Source: Paenibacillus oleatilyticus
GTDB taxonomy: Bacteria > Bacillota > Bacilli > Paenibacillales > NBRC-103111
Length of the DNA: 64,000 nt
Direction of reading: 5' to 3'
Assembly: GCF_018998565.1 (NCBI RefSeq)
Contig: NZ_JAHNZO010000036.1
Coordinates: 1 to 64,000 of the forward strand
Shown here: piece after piece, positions 16,859-25,794 of the stretch
Layout of the letters: each line of letters begins with the position of its first letter
Position numbering within the stretch: position 1 is the stretch's first letter
Program-made: the position numbers and the translations under genes
The notes under the pieces: generated by a model
The model's input: the letters and a program-made list of their open reading frames with translations, nothing else
What the model was told of the DNA's origin: nothing
Databases searched by the model: none

Positions 16859-17553
16859 AGCAGCCCGTCAAATGGCAGCGCAGCTTTCGGTACGCTTACG
16901 AAGGTGTCAAATACGCTCTTGCGACCCAGCGGAACATGAAATTTCATTTTTTCGCCGCGTTGGTCATTCTGGCGCTTGCCTTGTTCTTCGGCCTGCCGAA
17001 GACGGATATTTTATTTATTTTACTAGCTGTGACGCTCATGATCGTGACGGAATTGATCAACACCGCCGTGGAAAAGGCGGTCGATCTGGCGATGCCGGAC
17101 CTGCATCCGTTGGCGAAAATCGCGAAGGACGTAGCCGCCGCCTCCGTACTGGTCACGGCAGCTTTTGCCGCCGTAACGGGAATGATTGTATTTTTCGACC
17201 CGATCGAACGGCTCATTCAAACCGGCCGGGCAGGAGGTCATCCCATCACCGCGGGAATGGTATGGATTTTGCTTAGCTTGGTCATCCTGACAGTGATTGC
17301 GGTGCAGACCCGCTTTTCCTCTAAAGGAAATGGGGTGAAGCCGAGCTTGCTGACGGCCGTCGCTTTTGCGGTCGCCGCCTTGATCGCCTGCCGGGTTCAA
17401 GATACGCTTGTCGCTTTGCTGGGCGTTTTTTTGGCCATGGTATTGTTGTTGGCGCTTCACGACAAACGCAAGCGGCCATTCGGCTCGCTGCTGCTCGGTG
17501 CGCTGCTTGGCGGATTCATTACGGTACTCGCCTATTATTTATATCCCATGTAG
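16855..17553 (+). CDS. dgkA: DgkA-type diacylglycerol/undecaprenol kinase with extra membrane domain
   Basis: Residues 1 to about 125 are a complete DgkA-family lipid kinase, with ELINTAVEKAVDLAMPDLHPLAKIAKDVAAASVL as hallmark. In Gram-positives this family phosphorylates undecaprenol. The usual protein ends near residue 125, but here about 105 more residues add further hydrophobic helices (ITAGMVWILLSLVILTVIA, LLTAVAFAVAALIAC, ALLGVFLAMVLLLAL, LGALLGGFITVLAYYL). This extension loosely resembles a PAP2-type membrane domain. The start is GTG 16855 overlapping the ybeY stop. Confidence 0.9.
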   Translation: MKQPVKWQRSFRYAYEGVKYALATQRNMKFHFFAALVILALALFFGLPKTDILFILLAVTLMIVTELINTAVEKAVDLAMPDLHPLAKIAKDVAAASVLVTAAFAAVTGMIVFFDPIERLIQTGRAGGHPITAGMVWILLSLVILTVIAVQTRFSSKGNGVKPSLLTAVAFAVAALIACRVQDTLVALLGVFLAMVLLLALHDKRKRPFGSLLLGALLGGFITVLAYYLYPM

Positions 17554-17574
17554 GTTGCGAAAGGGGCGCTTCTC

Positions 17575-17991
17575 TTGGAAAAAACGGAATTAATCGCATT
17601 GGCCAGAACGGCGAGAGAGCAAGCATATACACCTTATTCCCATTTCAAAGTCGGCAGCGCTTTGCTGGATTCCAAAGGACGGGTTCATCTGGGCTGCAAT
17701 GTAGAAAACGCTGCTTACGGGCCGACGAACTGCGCCGAACGCACGGCGCTCTTCCGCGCGATCGCGGACGGCGAACAGGCGAAGTCATTCCGGGCCATGG
17801 CGATTATCGGAGATACGCTTCAGCCGATTTCGCCTTGCGGCGTATGCCGGCAGGTGCTGGTCGAGCTGTGTCCTCCGGATATGCCGGTATATCTGGCTAA
17901 TCTGAAAGGGGATATCAGCGAGACGACCGTAGCCGAGCTGCTTCCCGGCGCATTCACATCTTTAGATTTGGACGGAGGAACGATTGATTAA
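17575..17991 (+). CDS. cdd: Cytidine deaminase
   Basis: This is a 138-residue zinc enzyme converting cytidine and deoxycytidine to the uridine forms in pyrimidine salvage. Zinc and catalytic motifs are CAERTALF and PCGVCRQVL. The start is TTG 17575, set by AAAGGGG upstream. The last base of its stop is the first base of the era ATG, so the genes are coupled. Confidence 0.97.
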   Translation: MEKTELIALARTAREQAYTPYSHFKVGSALLDSKGRVHLGCNVENAAYGPTNCAERTALFRAIADGEQAKSFRAMAIIGDTLQPISPCGVCRQVLVELCPPDMPVYLANLKGDISETTVAELLPGAFTSLDLDGGTID

Positions 17992-18905
17992 TGTCTTCGA
18001 ACAGCAAGGCTGACTCTAAATTCAAATCCGGCTTCGTGGCAATTATCGGACGGCCGAACGTCGGCAAATCGACGCTCATGAACCAGGTGATCGGCCAAAA
18101 GATTGCCATCATGTCCGATAAGCCGCAGACGACCCGGAACAAAATTCACGGCGTCTATACGACCGACCAGGCGCAGATCGTCTTTCTGGATACGCCCGGC
18201 ATTCATAAACCGTCATCGAAGCTCGGCGACTATATGATCAAAGCGGCCGAAGGCGCGCTTAGCGAAGTCGACGCGATCCTGTTTTTGATCGATGTAGTCG
18301 AAGGCTTGGGCGGCGGGGACCGCTATATTATCGAGACGCTGAAAAAGGTGAAGACGCCGGTCATTCTGGTGATGAACAAAATCGACCAGATTCACCCGGA
18401 AGCGCTCCTGTCGGTCATAACGACCTATAAGGATCTGTACCCGTTTGCCGAAATTGTGCCGATCTCGGCGATGCACGGCAATAACGTCAATACGCTTTTG
18501 GAGCAGGTCATTAAATTTTTGCCGGAAGGGCCGCAGTATTACCCTGCGGATCAAGTGACGGACCATCCGGAGCAGTTTGTGTGCGCGGAGCTGATCCGGG
18601 AGAAAATCCTGCATCTGACCCGGGAGGAAATTCCTCACTCGATCGCGGTGTCCATCGAAGATATGCGCGTGGAGGCCAACGGTGTCGTTCATATTTCGGC
18701 TGTTATTTACGTCGAACGCGACTCGCAGAAGGGCATCATCATCGGCAAGAAGGGCGCGCTGTTGAAAGAAGTCGGACAAAAAGCGCGGGCCGATATCGAA
18801 GCGCTTCTCGGCTCAAAGACGTTCTTGGAGCTGTGGGTCAAAGTGAAGAAGGACTGGCGCAATCAGGACCGGGTCCTGCGGGATCTCGGCTTCCGGCATG
18901 AGTAA
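17991..18905 (+). CDS. era: GTPase Era
   Basis: Era is an essential GTPase that binds 16S rRNA and assists 30S assembly. It has 304 residues. The G1 motif is GRPNVGKST, G3 is DTPGIHKP, G4 is NKID, and the C-terminal KH domain contains GIIIGKKGALLKEVGQKAR. The ATG overlaps the cdd stop by one base. A weak GC-rich dyad after the stop (CCGGCGTTCCGG) has little T-run and is not called as a terminator. Confidence 0.98.
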   Translation: MSSNSKADSKFKSGFVAIIGRPNVGKSTLMNQVIGQKIAIMSDKPQTTRNKIHGVYTTDQAQIVFLDTPGIHKPSSKLGDYMIKAAEGALSEVDAILFLIDVVEGLGGGDRYIIETLKKVKTPVILVMNKIDQIHPEALLSVITTYKDLYPFAEIVPISAMHGNNVNTLLEQVIKFLPEGPQYYPADQVTDHPEQFVCAELIREKILHLTREEIPHSIAVSIEDMRVEANGVVHISAVIYVERDSQKGIIIGKKGALLKEVGQKARADIEALLGSKTFLELWVKVKKDWRNQDRVLRDLGFRHE

Positions 18906-19066
18906 ACCGGCGTTCCGGCCTGTTTCAATCGGGCTTCGTCGCGTTTAATCCATCATAACGAGGCAAAGAATACATGGCAGTTTTTGCAGAGCATACTTCG
19001 CATCGGATCGATCCATCCTAATCCTAGAAACAGGTTGTAGTCATGTCATCAAGGGGAGGATGTACC

Positions 19067-19210
19067 ATGAGAGACTTTTCGTGGAAGTACTTTTCAATGA
19101 CCGGAGATGTGGATGCTTACCTGCTATACAAAGAAGTGAATACCCAGGACGGCGACGAGGCGGAGCCGGAAGAAGAGGACGCCTTGGACGCTTCCGATTG
19201 GGTACAGTAA
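19067..19210 (+). CDS. yqzL: Small YqzL-like protein
   Basis: This 47-residue protein begins MRDFSWKYFSMTGDVDAYLLYKE and ends in an acidic tail. The W-FS-TG-VD-YLL pattern and its location between era and recO match the YqzL family. Function is unknown. The start ATG 19067 has AAGGGGAGGA (19051-19060) at good spacing. The gene is easily missed because a longer meaningless frame overlaps it. Confidence 0.85.
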   Translation: MRDFSWKYFSMTGDVDAYLLYKEVNTQDGDEAEPEEEDALDASDWVQ

Positions 19211-19262
19211 GTTTCGCCCAATATCAGGTTACCGGTACGGTAACGCGGGGAGAGGCTGTAAG

Positions 19263-20009
19263 GTGCAGTACAGAGTTCAAGGGATTGTCATCCGAAGTAT
19301 GGACTATGGGGAAGGCAACAAAATTATTACGCTGTTTACCCGGGAGCACGGAAAGCTGAGCGTCGTGGCCCGGGGAGCCAAAAAAGTGAAGAGCCGTTAC
19401 GGGTCGTCCGCCCAGTTGTTTACTTGCGGCGACTACTTGTTTTTCAAATCCGGGCAGCTCGGCACGCTCAATCATGCGGAAATTATCGAGCCTTTTCATA
19501 AAATAAGGGAAGATCTGCACAAGGCTGCCCATGCTTCCTATCTGTCGGAGCTGACCGACCGGATGTTGGGAGATCAAGAGGGGCAGCCTTTTTTATACGA
19601 TCAGCTGAAAGCCAGCTTGCAGGCGATCCAGGAAGACAAGGATCTGCAGATCATCGACCACTTGTACGAAATGAAAATGTTCGTCCTGGCCGGCTATACG
19701 CCCGAGCTGGAGCAATGTGTCGTTTGCCGTGAGAATGCGGAACCGTTCGCCATAAGCGTCGGCATGGGCGGAATGCTGTGCGAGCGCTGCAAGCTGCGGG
19801 ACCCGCAGGCCATCCCGTTGACGCCCGGGGTATACAAGCTCCTTCGGCTGTTCATTCAAATGGATGTGCGCCGGCTCGGTCAAATCGACGTGAAGCCGCA
19901 GACGAAACAGCTGCTTAAGACGATTTTACGGGCCTACTTCGATACGCATGTCGGACTGAAGCTGAAATCGCGAGATTTTTTGGATCAAATGGACAAATAC
20001 GGCGTATAG
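19263..20009 (+). CDS. recO: DNA repair protein RecO
   Basis: RecO is a mediator of RecA loading in the RecFOR pathway. It has 248 residues with an N-terminal OB fold (VIRSMDYGEGNKIITLFTREHGKLSVVARGAKK). A zinc-binding pair (CVVCRENAEP...MLCERC) is followed by a helical C-terminus. The start is GTG 19263. In B. subtilis recO is followed by glyQS; here a promoter and a non-coding structured region follow instead. Confidence 0.96.
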   Translation: MQYRVQGIVIRSMDYGEGNKIITLFTREHGKLSVVARGAKKVKSRYGSSAQLFTCGDYLFFKSGQLGTLNHAEIIEPFHKIREDLHKAAHASYLSELTDRMLGDQEGQPFLYDQLKASLQAIQEDKDLQIIDHLYEMKMFVLAGYTPELEQCVVCRENAEPFAISVGMGGMLCERCKLRDPQAIPLTPGVYKLLRLFIQMDVRRLGQIDVKPQTKQLLKTILRAYFDTHVGLKLKSRDFLDQMDKYGV

Positions 20010-20017
20010 CTAAATAA

Positions 20018-20049
20018 TTGACATGTTTTTGCCCGTTTGCTATTATAAT
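20018..20049 (+). promoter_or_regulatory. Sigma-A promoter before the yqfL leader
   Basis: A perfect TTGACA (20018-20023) is followed after 17 bases by TATTAT (20041-20046), with overlapping TATAAT at 20044-20049. It lies immediately after the recO stop codon. Confidence 0.75.
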
Positions 20050-20065
20050 ATGATACATCCATTAG

Positions 20066-20117
20066 AAAACCTCTTGTTACGAAGTCTAAGCCATGACTTT
20101 GTCAGCGGGGTTTTTTG
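20066..20117 (+). terminator. Terminator/attenuator close behind the promoter
   Basis: An eight base-pair stem with one G-U pair (20066-20073 with 20107-20114) carries an inner five-pair stem and ends in six T. It starts about ten bases after the predicted transcription start, so transcripts may end after about 60 bases. Confidence 0.55.
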
Positions 20118-20402
20118 CTGTCCGAAAAGAGAAGCTCTTTTCTGGTGCAAAGCGATTAACCGAAGTCTTGAAACATTTTTTGCCACTGCAACGTAGTAGT
20201 AATAGACAGGCCGATCTTCCCCTAATGATCGGCCTTTGTTGCAGCCTGACAAGAGGGACTTCGGCCAAAATCTGATGCGACGAGGACTGCTACGGTCTCA
20301 AATTTACACGAAGCTGCGAAATTTGTGCGCATATTGCACCGAAACCAGGGAACAGCACATAGCTTATCTCTGTAAAAAAGCCAGGACGAAAGGCGGGTTC
20401 GC

Positions 20403-21215
20403 ATGGAACGGGCGGTTAAGCCGGTAGTGTTTGTAGCATCGGATTCGGCGGGGGAAACGGGAGAAGCGGTAGTTCGGGCGGCGGCCGTGCAGTTTCATCC
20501 CCAACAGGTGGATATTCGCCGGGTGCCTTTCCTGATCGATACCTCGGATATCGACCGGATGATCCGGACGGTGATTGAGCGCAGCGGCGCGATCGTTTTT
20601 ACGCTCGTTATTCCCGAGCTGCGGGATTATTTGATCGAACAGGCGGAGCGCTACAGAATTCCTTACATCGATCTGCTCGGTCCGATCATACGGACGCTGG
20701 AGCAAACGCTGGATCAGGAGGCAAGGCATCAGCCGGGCATGATCCACAAGCTGGACGAAGATTATTTCAAGAAAGTGGAAGCTGTCGAGTTTGCCGTCAA
20801 GTATGACGACGGACGGGATTTCAACGGGATTTTGCAGGCGGACATCGTGCTTGTCGGGGTATCCCGTACGTCAAAGACCCCGCTGTCCATGTATCTTGCA
20901 CACAAGAAATTCAAGGTGGCCAACGTACCGCTTGTTCCGGAAATTCATCCGCCCGAGCAGCTGTTTACGGTGTCCGGGAAGAAGATTGTCGGGTTGCGGA
21001 TCGATCCGGTCAAATTGAATGTCATCCGCACGGAACGGCTTAAGACGCTGGGCTTGCCAGGCAATGCGACGTATGCAAATACCGAACGGATTCACGCGGA
21101 ATTGGAGTACGCGGATAAGATTATGAAAAAAATCGGCTGCACTGTGATCGACGTTTCGAACAAGGCGGTCGAAGAAACGGCCAGCATCATCATCGATATG
21201 TACCGTTCGCGGTAA
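20403..21215 (+). CDS. yqfL: Pyruvate, phosphate dikinase regulatory protein (DUF299)
   Basis: This is a 270-residue bifunctional kinase/pyrophosphorylase of the PPDK/PEP-synthase regulatory family. It adds or removes a phosphate on a threonine of the target enzyme. The N-terminus VVFVASDSAGETGEAVVRAA and the P-loop VGVSRTSKTPLSMYLA near residue 150 are hallmarks. In B. subtilis yqfL follows ccpN; ccpN is absent here. The start is ATG 20403 after AAAGGCGG. Expression may be controlled by the structured leader upstream. Confidence 0.95.
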   Translation: MERAVKPVVFVASDSAGETGEAVVRAAAVQFHPQQVDIRRVPFLIDTSDIDRMIRTVIERSGAIVFTLVIPELRDYLIEQAERYRIPYIDLLGPIIRTLEQTLDQEARHQPGMIHKLDEDYFKKVEAVEFAVKYDDGRDFNGILQADIVLVGVSRTSKTPLSMYLAHKKFKVANVPLVPEIHPPEQLFTVSGKKIVGLRIDPVKLNVIRTERLKTLGLPGNATYANTERIHAELEYADKIMKKIGCTVIDVSNKAVEETASIIIDMYRSR

Positions 21216-21315
21216 CGGCCTATTTTGAGGGAAGGAAGCAGGATTTTTTATCCTTTCATCGTATATAATATTACGGTAATGCTTTAGTCTTGAATTTTAC
21301 AGTCGGCGGGGACCT

Positions 21316-21777
21316 ATGACGTATAAAATTGTAGTGGATGCCGACGCATGCCCGGTGAAGGCGGAAATCGCGCAGACGGCCTTACGTTTCGGAATCCCGG
21401 TGCTGATGGTCGCCTCGTTCGATCATCGGCTGCAGCCGATGGACGGCGTCGATATCGTTCAAGTGGATCGGTCGGACCAGTCGGTAGACCTGTATATTGT
21501 CAATTACATCGCGCCCGGAGATGTGCTGGTCACGCAGGATTTCGGGCTGGCTGCTTTGGCGCTTGGCAAAAAAGCGATGGCGCTGTCGAATCGCGGCCAA
21601 ACGTACAATGAACGGACGATTGATTTTTTGCTGGAACGAAGGCACGAGCAGGCGAAACAGCGCCGCGGAGGCAAGCATACGAAAGGTCCTAAAGCGTTCA
21701 CCGACGAGGACCGCCAAGCCTTTCTACAAACTTTGACAAAAGTTTTGTCGGGCTTGCAGGAGAATCGGGCAAAGTAG
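21316..21777 (+). CDS. yqxD: YaiI/YqxD family protein (DUF188)
   Basis: This 153-residue protein belongs to the UPF0178/DUF188 family. The family shows a PIN-like arrangement of acidic residues (VVDADACPVK at the start, QDFGLAALAL later), and nuclease activity has been suggested but not settled. It lies between yqfL and dnaG as in B. subtilis. A TATAAT at 21264-21269 could be a promoter -10, without a clear -35. Confidence 0.92.
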   Translation: MTYKIVVDADACPVKAEIAQTALRFGIPVLMVASFDHRLQPMDGVDIVQVDRSDQSVDLYIVNYIAPGDVLVTQDFGLAALALGKKAMALSNRGQTYNERTIDFLLERRHEQAKQRRGGKHTKGPKAFTDEDRQAFLQTLTKVLSGLQENRAK

Positions 21778-21817
21778 CGAATACCTATACGTGTTAATTT
21801 GAATGAAGGTGGATAGG

Positions 21818-23653
21818 ATGAGTAACGGACGCATTCCCGAGCAAGTCATCGACGCGGTCTTGAAAGCCCACGATATTGTCGAAGTCGTCGGAAGACACGT
21901 TCATTTGACGAAGCAGGGGCATTACCTTAAAGGTCTTTGTCCTTTTCATTCAGAGAAGACACCTTCCTTTACCGTCACGCCCGAAAAGCAGATTTATCAC
22001 TGCTTCGGCTGCGGAGCGGGCGGGAACGCCATCCGGTTCGTTTCGGAAGTCGAAGGGCTGTCTTTCGGCCAGGCGCTCCGGAAATTAGCCGATGAAGCGA
22101 AGCTCGACATCGGACTCGGGCCGCAGCAAGGCCAAGCCGAAACGAAGGAGCACGCGGACCGTGCGAAACTGATCGAAGCTCATGAGCTTGCCGGCAAGTT
22201 GTACGAATATCTTCTGCACAACACCGAGCAGGGCAAAGAAGCGAAGCAGTATTTGCACGCCCGGGGAATGACCGATAAGCTGATCGAAACGTTCGGCATC
22301 GGCTACGCGCCATCGCGCTGGGATACGCTGACGAATCTGCTGGATAAGAAGCAGTTTCCGCTGCCCCTGGTGGAGCAAGGAGGGCTGATCTCGGCGAAGC
22401 AGGACGGAAGCGGGTATGTCGACAAATTTCGAGACCGCGTCATGTTTCCGATTCGCGATTGGAAAGGGCATATCATCGCCTTCGGAGGAAGAGCGATGGG
22501 CGACGTACAGCCCAAATATTTGAACAGTCCGGAATCGATGCTTTTCCATAAGAGCCGTACGCTGTACAATCTGCATGCCGCCAGGCCCCAAATCCGGAAA
22601 AGCCAGGAGCTCGTTTTGTTCGAGGGCTATATGGATGTCATTCGCGCTTGGGAGGCCGGAGTGCATAACGGCGTGGCGACCATGGGAACGGCGCTGACAC
22701 CGGAGCATGCGGAAGCGATCAGGCGTCTTGCGGAACGGGTGGTCGTCTCTTACGACGGGGACAATGCCGGACAATCCGCAGCCTATAAGAGCATCCCGTT
22801 GCTGGAAAATGCAGGGTGCAATGTAAGAATTGCCATGCTGCCGAACGGGTTGGACCCGGACGAATATATTTCCGCTCACGGTTCTGAACGATTCGTACGA
22901 GAGGTTATCGAAACCGCCGTACCGTCGATCAAATATAAACTTTTTTATTATCGCAAAAATTATAAACTGCAGGAGGATGGAGAAAAGCTTCGCTACATTC
23001 AACAAGCGCTCCGCTTGATCGCAGGACTGACTTCACCCATTGAGAGAGAGCATTATGTGAGAGAGCTTTGTTCCGAATTTCACTTAACGTTCGAATCCGC
23101 GATGCAAAATCTGAACGAGATCAGGCTTCAAGCCGAAAAAAAGGACCGTTCTGGGGATAATAAAGACAATTCGTGGAATAATGTTATGAATGACGGAAGG
23201 CTTCGCGCGCAACCCCCTTCGATGGTCCCTGCCTATCAGAATGCAGAGCGTCAACTGCTTGCCGTCATGATGCTGGACCGGGACATATCCGGTTATGTCG
23301 AGCGTCAGCTGGGAGACGGTTTCAATATGGAAGCTCATGCGGCGCTCGCCGCTTACTTGTACGCTTACTACGCGCAAGGATTCGAGCCCAACGCCAGCAC
23401 GTTCATCGGCATGCTGCAGGATGACAAGCTTGAGAGCTTGGCTAGCTCCTTAACCTTAATAGACAATCGCAGCGGTATTAATGATGCCGTGATCGACGAT
23501 TACATCCGGCAAATCAAAAAGTTCCCGCTCTTGCAGACATTGGAACGAAAAAGAGAAGAAATCAAGCAAGCAGAACGTTTGGGTGATATTCCCAAAGCCC
23601 TGCAACTAGGCAGTGAGATTATATCCTTGGAAAAGCAGTTGAAATCATCCTGA
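21818..23653 (+). CDS. dnaG: DNA primase
   Basis: DnaG synthesises RNA primers at the replication fork with the replicative helicase. It has 611 residues. The N-terminal zinc ribbon has CPFHSEKTPSFTV followed by HCFGCGAGG. The TOPRIM domain shows LFEGYMDVI and YDGDNAGQ, and a C-terminal helicase-interaction domain follows. ATG 21818 is preferred over ATG 21803 because AAGGTGG lies between them. dnaG-sigA is the classic macromolecular synthesis pair. Confidence 0.98.
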   Translation: MSNGRIPEQVIDAVLKAHDIVEVVGRHVHLTKQGHYLKGLCPFHSEKTPSFTVTPEKQIYHCFGCGAGGNAIRFVSEVEGLSFGQALRKLADEAKLDIGLGPQQGQAETKEHADRAKLIEAHELAGKLYEYLLHNTEQGKEAKQYLHARGMTDKLIETFGIGYAPSRWDTLTNLLDKKQFPLPLVEQGGLISAKQDGSGYVDKFRDRVMFPIRDWKGHIIAFGGRAMGDVQPKYLNSPESMLFHKSRTLYNLHAARPQIRKSQELVLFEGYMDVIRAWEAGVHNGVATMGTALTPEHAEAIRRLAERVVVSYDGDNAGQSAAYKSIPLLENAGCNVRIAMLPNGLDPDEYISAHGSERFVREVIETAVPSIKYKLFYYRKNYKLQEDGEKLRYIQQALRLIAGLTSPIEREHYVRELCSEFHLTFESAMQNLNEIRLQAEKKDRSGDNKDNSWNNVMNDGRLRAQPPSMVPAYQNAERQLLAVMMLDRDISGYVERQLGDGFNMEAHAALAAYLYAYYAQGFEPNASTFIGMLQDDKLESLASSLTLIDNRSGINDAVIDDYIRQIKKFPLLQTLERKREEIKQAERLGDIPKALQLGSEIISLEKQLKSS

Positions 23654-23704
23654 TTCGTCTTGATACGGGACCGGGGTGTATTCCAGGGAGGAGGGAGTTG
23701 GATT

Positions 23705-24823
23705 ATGGCGAACGATCAACGTACGGAACTAGAGACAGAGTTGACGCTCGAACAAGTAAAAGAACAGTTGATCGAACAAGGCAAGAAACGTTCGGCAATT
23801 ACGTACAAAGAAATTATGGAGAAGCTCGCGCCGTTCGATCAGGACCCGGAGCAAATCGATGAATTTTTTGAGCAGATTCAAGAGATGGGGATCGATGTCG
23901 GGAACGAATCGGACGATGACAACGAACTGACTCCGATGGAGCACGAGCACGACGAGTTCCATTTTGACGACGATTTGTCCTTGCCGCCTGGCATTAAGAT
24001 CAACGATCCGGTACGGATGTATTTGAAGGAGATTGGCCGGGTTCCGCTGCTTTCCGCAGAGGACGAGATCGATTTGGCGAAACGGATCGAACAGGGCGAT
24101 GAAGAGGCGAAACGCCGTTTGGCGGAAGCGAATCTGCGTCTGGTCGTCAGTATCGCCAAGCGGTATGTCGGCCGGGGGATGCTGTTCCTCGACCTGATCC
24201 AGGAAGGCAATATGGGCTTGATCAAGGCGGTTGAGAAGTTCGACCATATCAAAGGCTTCAAATTCAGTACGTATGCCACGTGGTGGATTCGTCAAGCCAT
24301 TACGCGCGCGATTGCCGACCAAGCGCGTACGATCCGGATTCCGGTACATATGGTGGAGACGATCAACAAGCTGATCCGGGTATCCCGTCAACTGCTTCAG
24401 GAGCTGGGGCGCGAACCTACGCCGGAGGAAATTGCGAAGGAAATGGATCTAAGTACGGACAAAGTGCGTGAGATTATGAAAATCGCGCAAGAACCCGTGT
24501 CGCTCGAAACGCCGATCGGCGAGGAAGACGACTCGCACCTCGGAGATTTTATCGAAGATCAGGAAGCGCTGGCTCCGGCGGATGCCGCTGCTTACGAGCT
24601 GCTCAAGGAGCAGCTGGAGGACGTCCTCGATACGTTGACTGAGCGCGAGGAGAACGTGCTTCGGCTGCGCTTCGGACTCGATGACGGCCGGACGCGGACG
24701 CTGGAGGAAGTCGGTAAAGTATTCGGGGTTACCCGGGAACGGATTCGCCAGATCGAAGCCAAGGCGCTCCGCAAGCTTCGTCATCCGAGCCGCAGCAAGC
24801 GGTTGAAAGATTTTCTTGAATAA
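23705..24823 (+). CDS. sigA: RNA polymerase sigma factor SigA (RpoD)
   Basis: This is the primary housekeeping sigma factor, 372 residues. ATG 23705 follows GGAGGAGGG. Region 1.2 contains DPVRMYLKEIGRVPLL, region 2 contains NLRLVVSIAKRYVGRGMLFLDLIQEGNMGLIKAVEKFD and TYATWWIRQAI, and region 4.2 contains GVTRERIRQIEAKALRKLRHP. A long acidic N-terminal linker is normal for the family. A strong terminator follows. Confidence 0.99.
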   Translation: MANDQRTELETELTLEQVKEQLIEQGKKRSAITYKEIMEKLAPFDQDPEQIDEFFEQIQEMGIDVGNESDDDNELTPMEHEHDEFHFDDDLSLPPGIKINDPVRMYLKEIGRVPLLSAEDEIDLAKRIEQGDEEAKRRLAEANLRLVVSIAKRYVGRGMLFLDLIQEGNMGLIKAVEKFDHIKGFKFSTYATWWIRQAITRAIADQARTIRIPVHMVETINKLIRVSRQLLQELGREPTPEEIAKEMDLSTDKVREIMKIAQEPVSLETPIGEEDDSHLGDFIEDQEALAPADAAAYELLKEQLEDVLDTLTEREENVLRLRFGLDDGRTRTLEEVGKVFGVTRERIRQIEAKALRKLRHPSRSKRLKDFLE

Positions 24824-24837
24824 TAGCTTGTCACTAC

Positions 24838-24873
24838 GACCTTTCCGCCGCCTGCGGGAAGGTCTAATTTTTT
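24838..24873 (+). terminator. Terminator after sigA
   Basis: GACCTTTCCGC (24838-24848) pairs with GCGGGAAGGTC (24854-24864), one G-U pair, with loop CGCCT. A T-rich run follows. It ends the dnaG-sigA transcript. Confidence 0.88.
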
Positions 24874-24956
24874 GCGGGCTCCAAGCCGATGAATGAATTA
24901 TGAATCATGTATCCTATGTATTAAGCGACGACGGGCTTCGGAGGAACCTATAAGCT

Positions 24957-25793
24957 ATGGATGATAAAAAGAAAACGATTATCCGCGAAATTGAGCATTG
25001 GCGGCGAAGCAAGCTGCTGCCTGAGCAGTATTGCGACTTTTTGCTGAATATTTACTTGGAAGACGATCAAGAAAAACCGGGAAGCTCCGGTGGACTGTTC
25101 GGAATTACGGCGTCGAAAATAAGCGACAGCAATTGGAAAATATGGGTTCTCGTTTTGGTTGCTGCATGCGCCTTTTCTTTTACTGTTCTTCATTTTAACG
25201 CTTTTCAATTACCAATGCAAATAGGGGTCTCGCTTTTGTTTCTTGCATGCTGTTACGGCTATGGAGGGTACAAGCGGGAAAAGGACCCGATGGGCTCGCA
25301 AATTTTGATCGGTATGGCTTCGTTGTTTTTGCTCTTTATCGGGGTTTATCTTATGAAGCTCCACGGATTGCAATCGTCCGTTTTCGTCGTTACCTACGTG
25401 TTTCTATGCAGCCTGGTGTGGATTGTGACGGGCCTGCTCGCAAGGCATGTGCCGTTCCATCTCGGCGGTTGGGTGAGTCTGGTGTTCTGTTACGGCTGGC
25501 TGCTGCATTATCAGCTTGATTCGATCAGTTGGGTTACACTGGAGCTCAGCTGGGTACCGCTGAGTATTCTATTTTGCTGGATGGGATGGATGGTTCACGA
25601 GAAGAGCCGCCATATGGGACTGGTCTTCTTTTTGCTCAGCTTGATCGTTTGGTATATGCCTGAATTATATGGTATGCTGTATGCCGAGCAGTACGGCGAA
25701 ATGACGCTGCAATGGATGCTGTTGGTTAAGATTGTGACGGAGGCTTCCTTGCTGTTTGTATGGAGAAAAAAATGGACAGAATGGGTTGTCTGA
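24957..25793 (+). CDS. Multi-pass membrane protein of unknown function
   Basis: This 278-residue protein has a soluble N-terminal segment of about 55 residues (REIEHWRRSKLLPEQYCDFLLNIYLED) followed by about eight hydrophobic helices. The N-terminal helix-hairpin resembles the start of DUF2157-type membrane proteins, but I do not assign a function. It occupies the position between sigA and trmK where B. subtilis has cccA, and its stop is one base from the trmK ATG, so they are probably co-translated. Confidence 0.8.
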   Translation: MDDKKKTIIREIEHWRRSKLLPEQYCDFLLNIYLEDDQEKPGSSGGLFGITASKISDSNWKIWVLVLVAACAFSFTVLHFNAFQLPMQIGVSLLFLACCYGYGGYKREKDPMGSQILIGMASLFLLFIGVYLMKLHGLQSSVFVVTYVFLCSLVWIVTGLLARHVPFHLGGWVSLVFCYGWLLHYQLDSISWVTLELSWVPLSILFCWMGWMVHEKSRHMGLVFFLLSLIVWYMPELYGMLYAEQYGEMTLQWMLLVKIVTEASLLFVWRKKWTEWVV

Positions 25794-25794
25794 G

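Larger units (their letters stand above)
20010..20402 (+). ncRNA. Structured non-coding leader between recO and yqfL
   Basis: This 393-base gap has no gene. A promoter (TTGACA 20018-20023; TATTAT 20041-20046, spacing 17, or TATAAT 20044-20049) opens a transcript near 20055. Stem 1 pairs AAAACCTC (20066-20073) with GGGGTTTT (20107-20114) around an inner AAGTC/GACTT stem, and then TTTTTT follows. Stem 2 is GAAAAGAG/CTCTTTTC near 20123-20141. Stem 3 nests CTGCAAC (20186-20192) with GTTGCAG (20238-20244) over AGGCCGATC (20208-20216) with GATCGGCCT (20227-20235). The T-box consensus is absent. It could be a small RNA or an attenuating leader for yqfL. Confidence 0.55.

Noticed and set aside
20050..20402. 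T-box riboswitch before yqfL
   Set aside because: The position suggested a glyQS T-box, but the conserved GGTGG-ACCGCG bulge sequence is not present.
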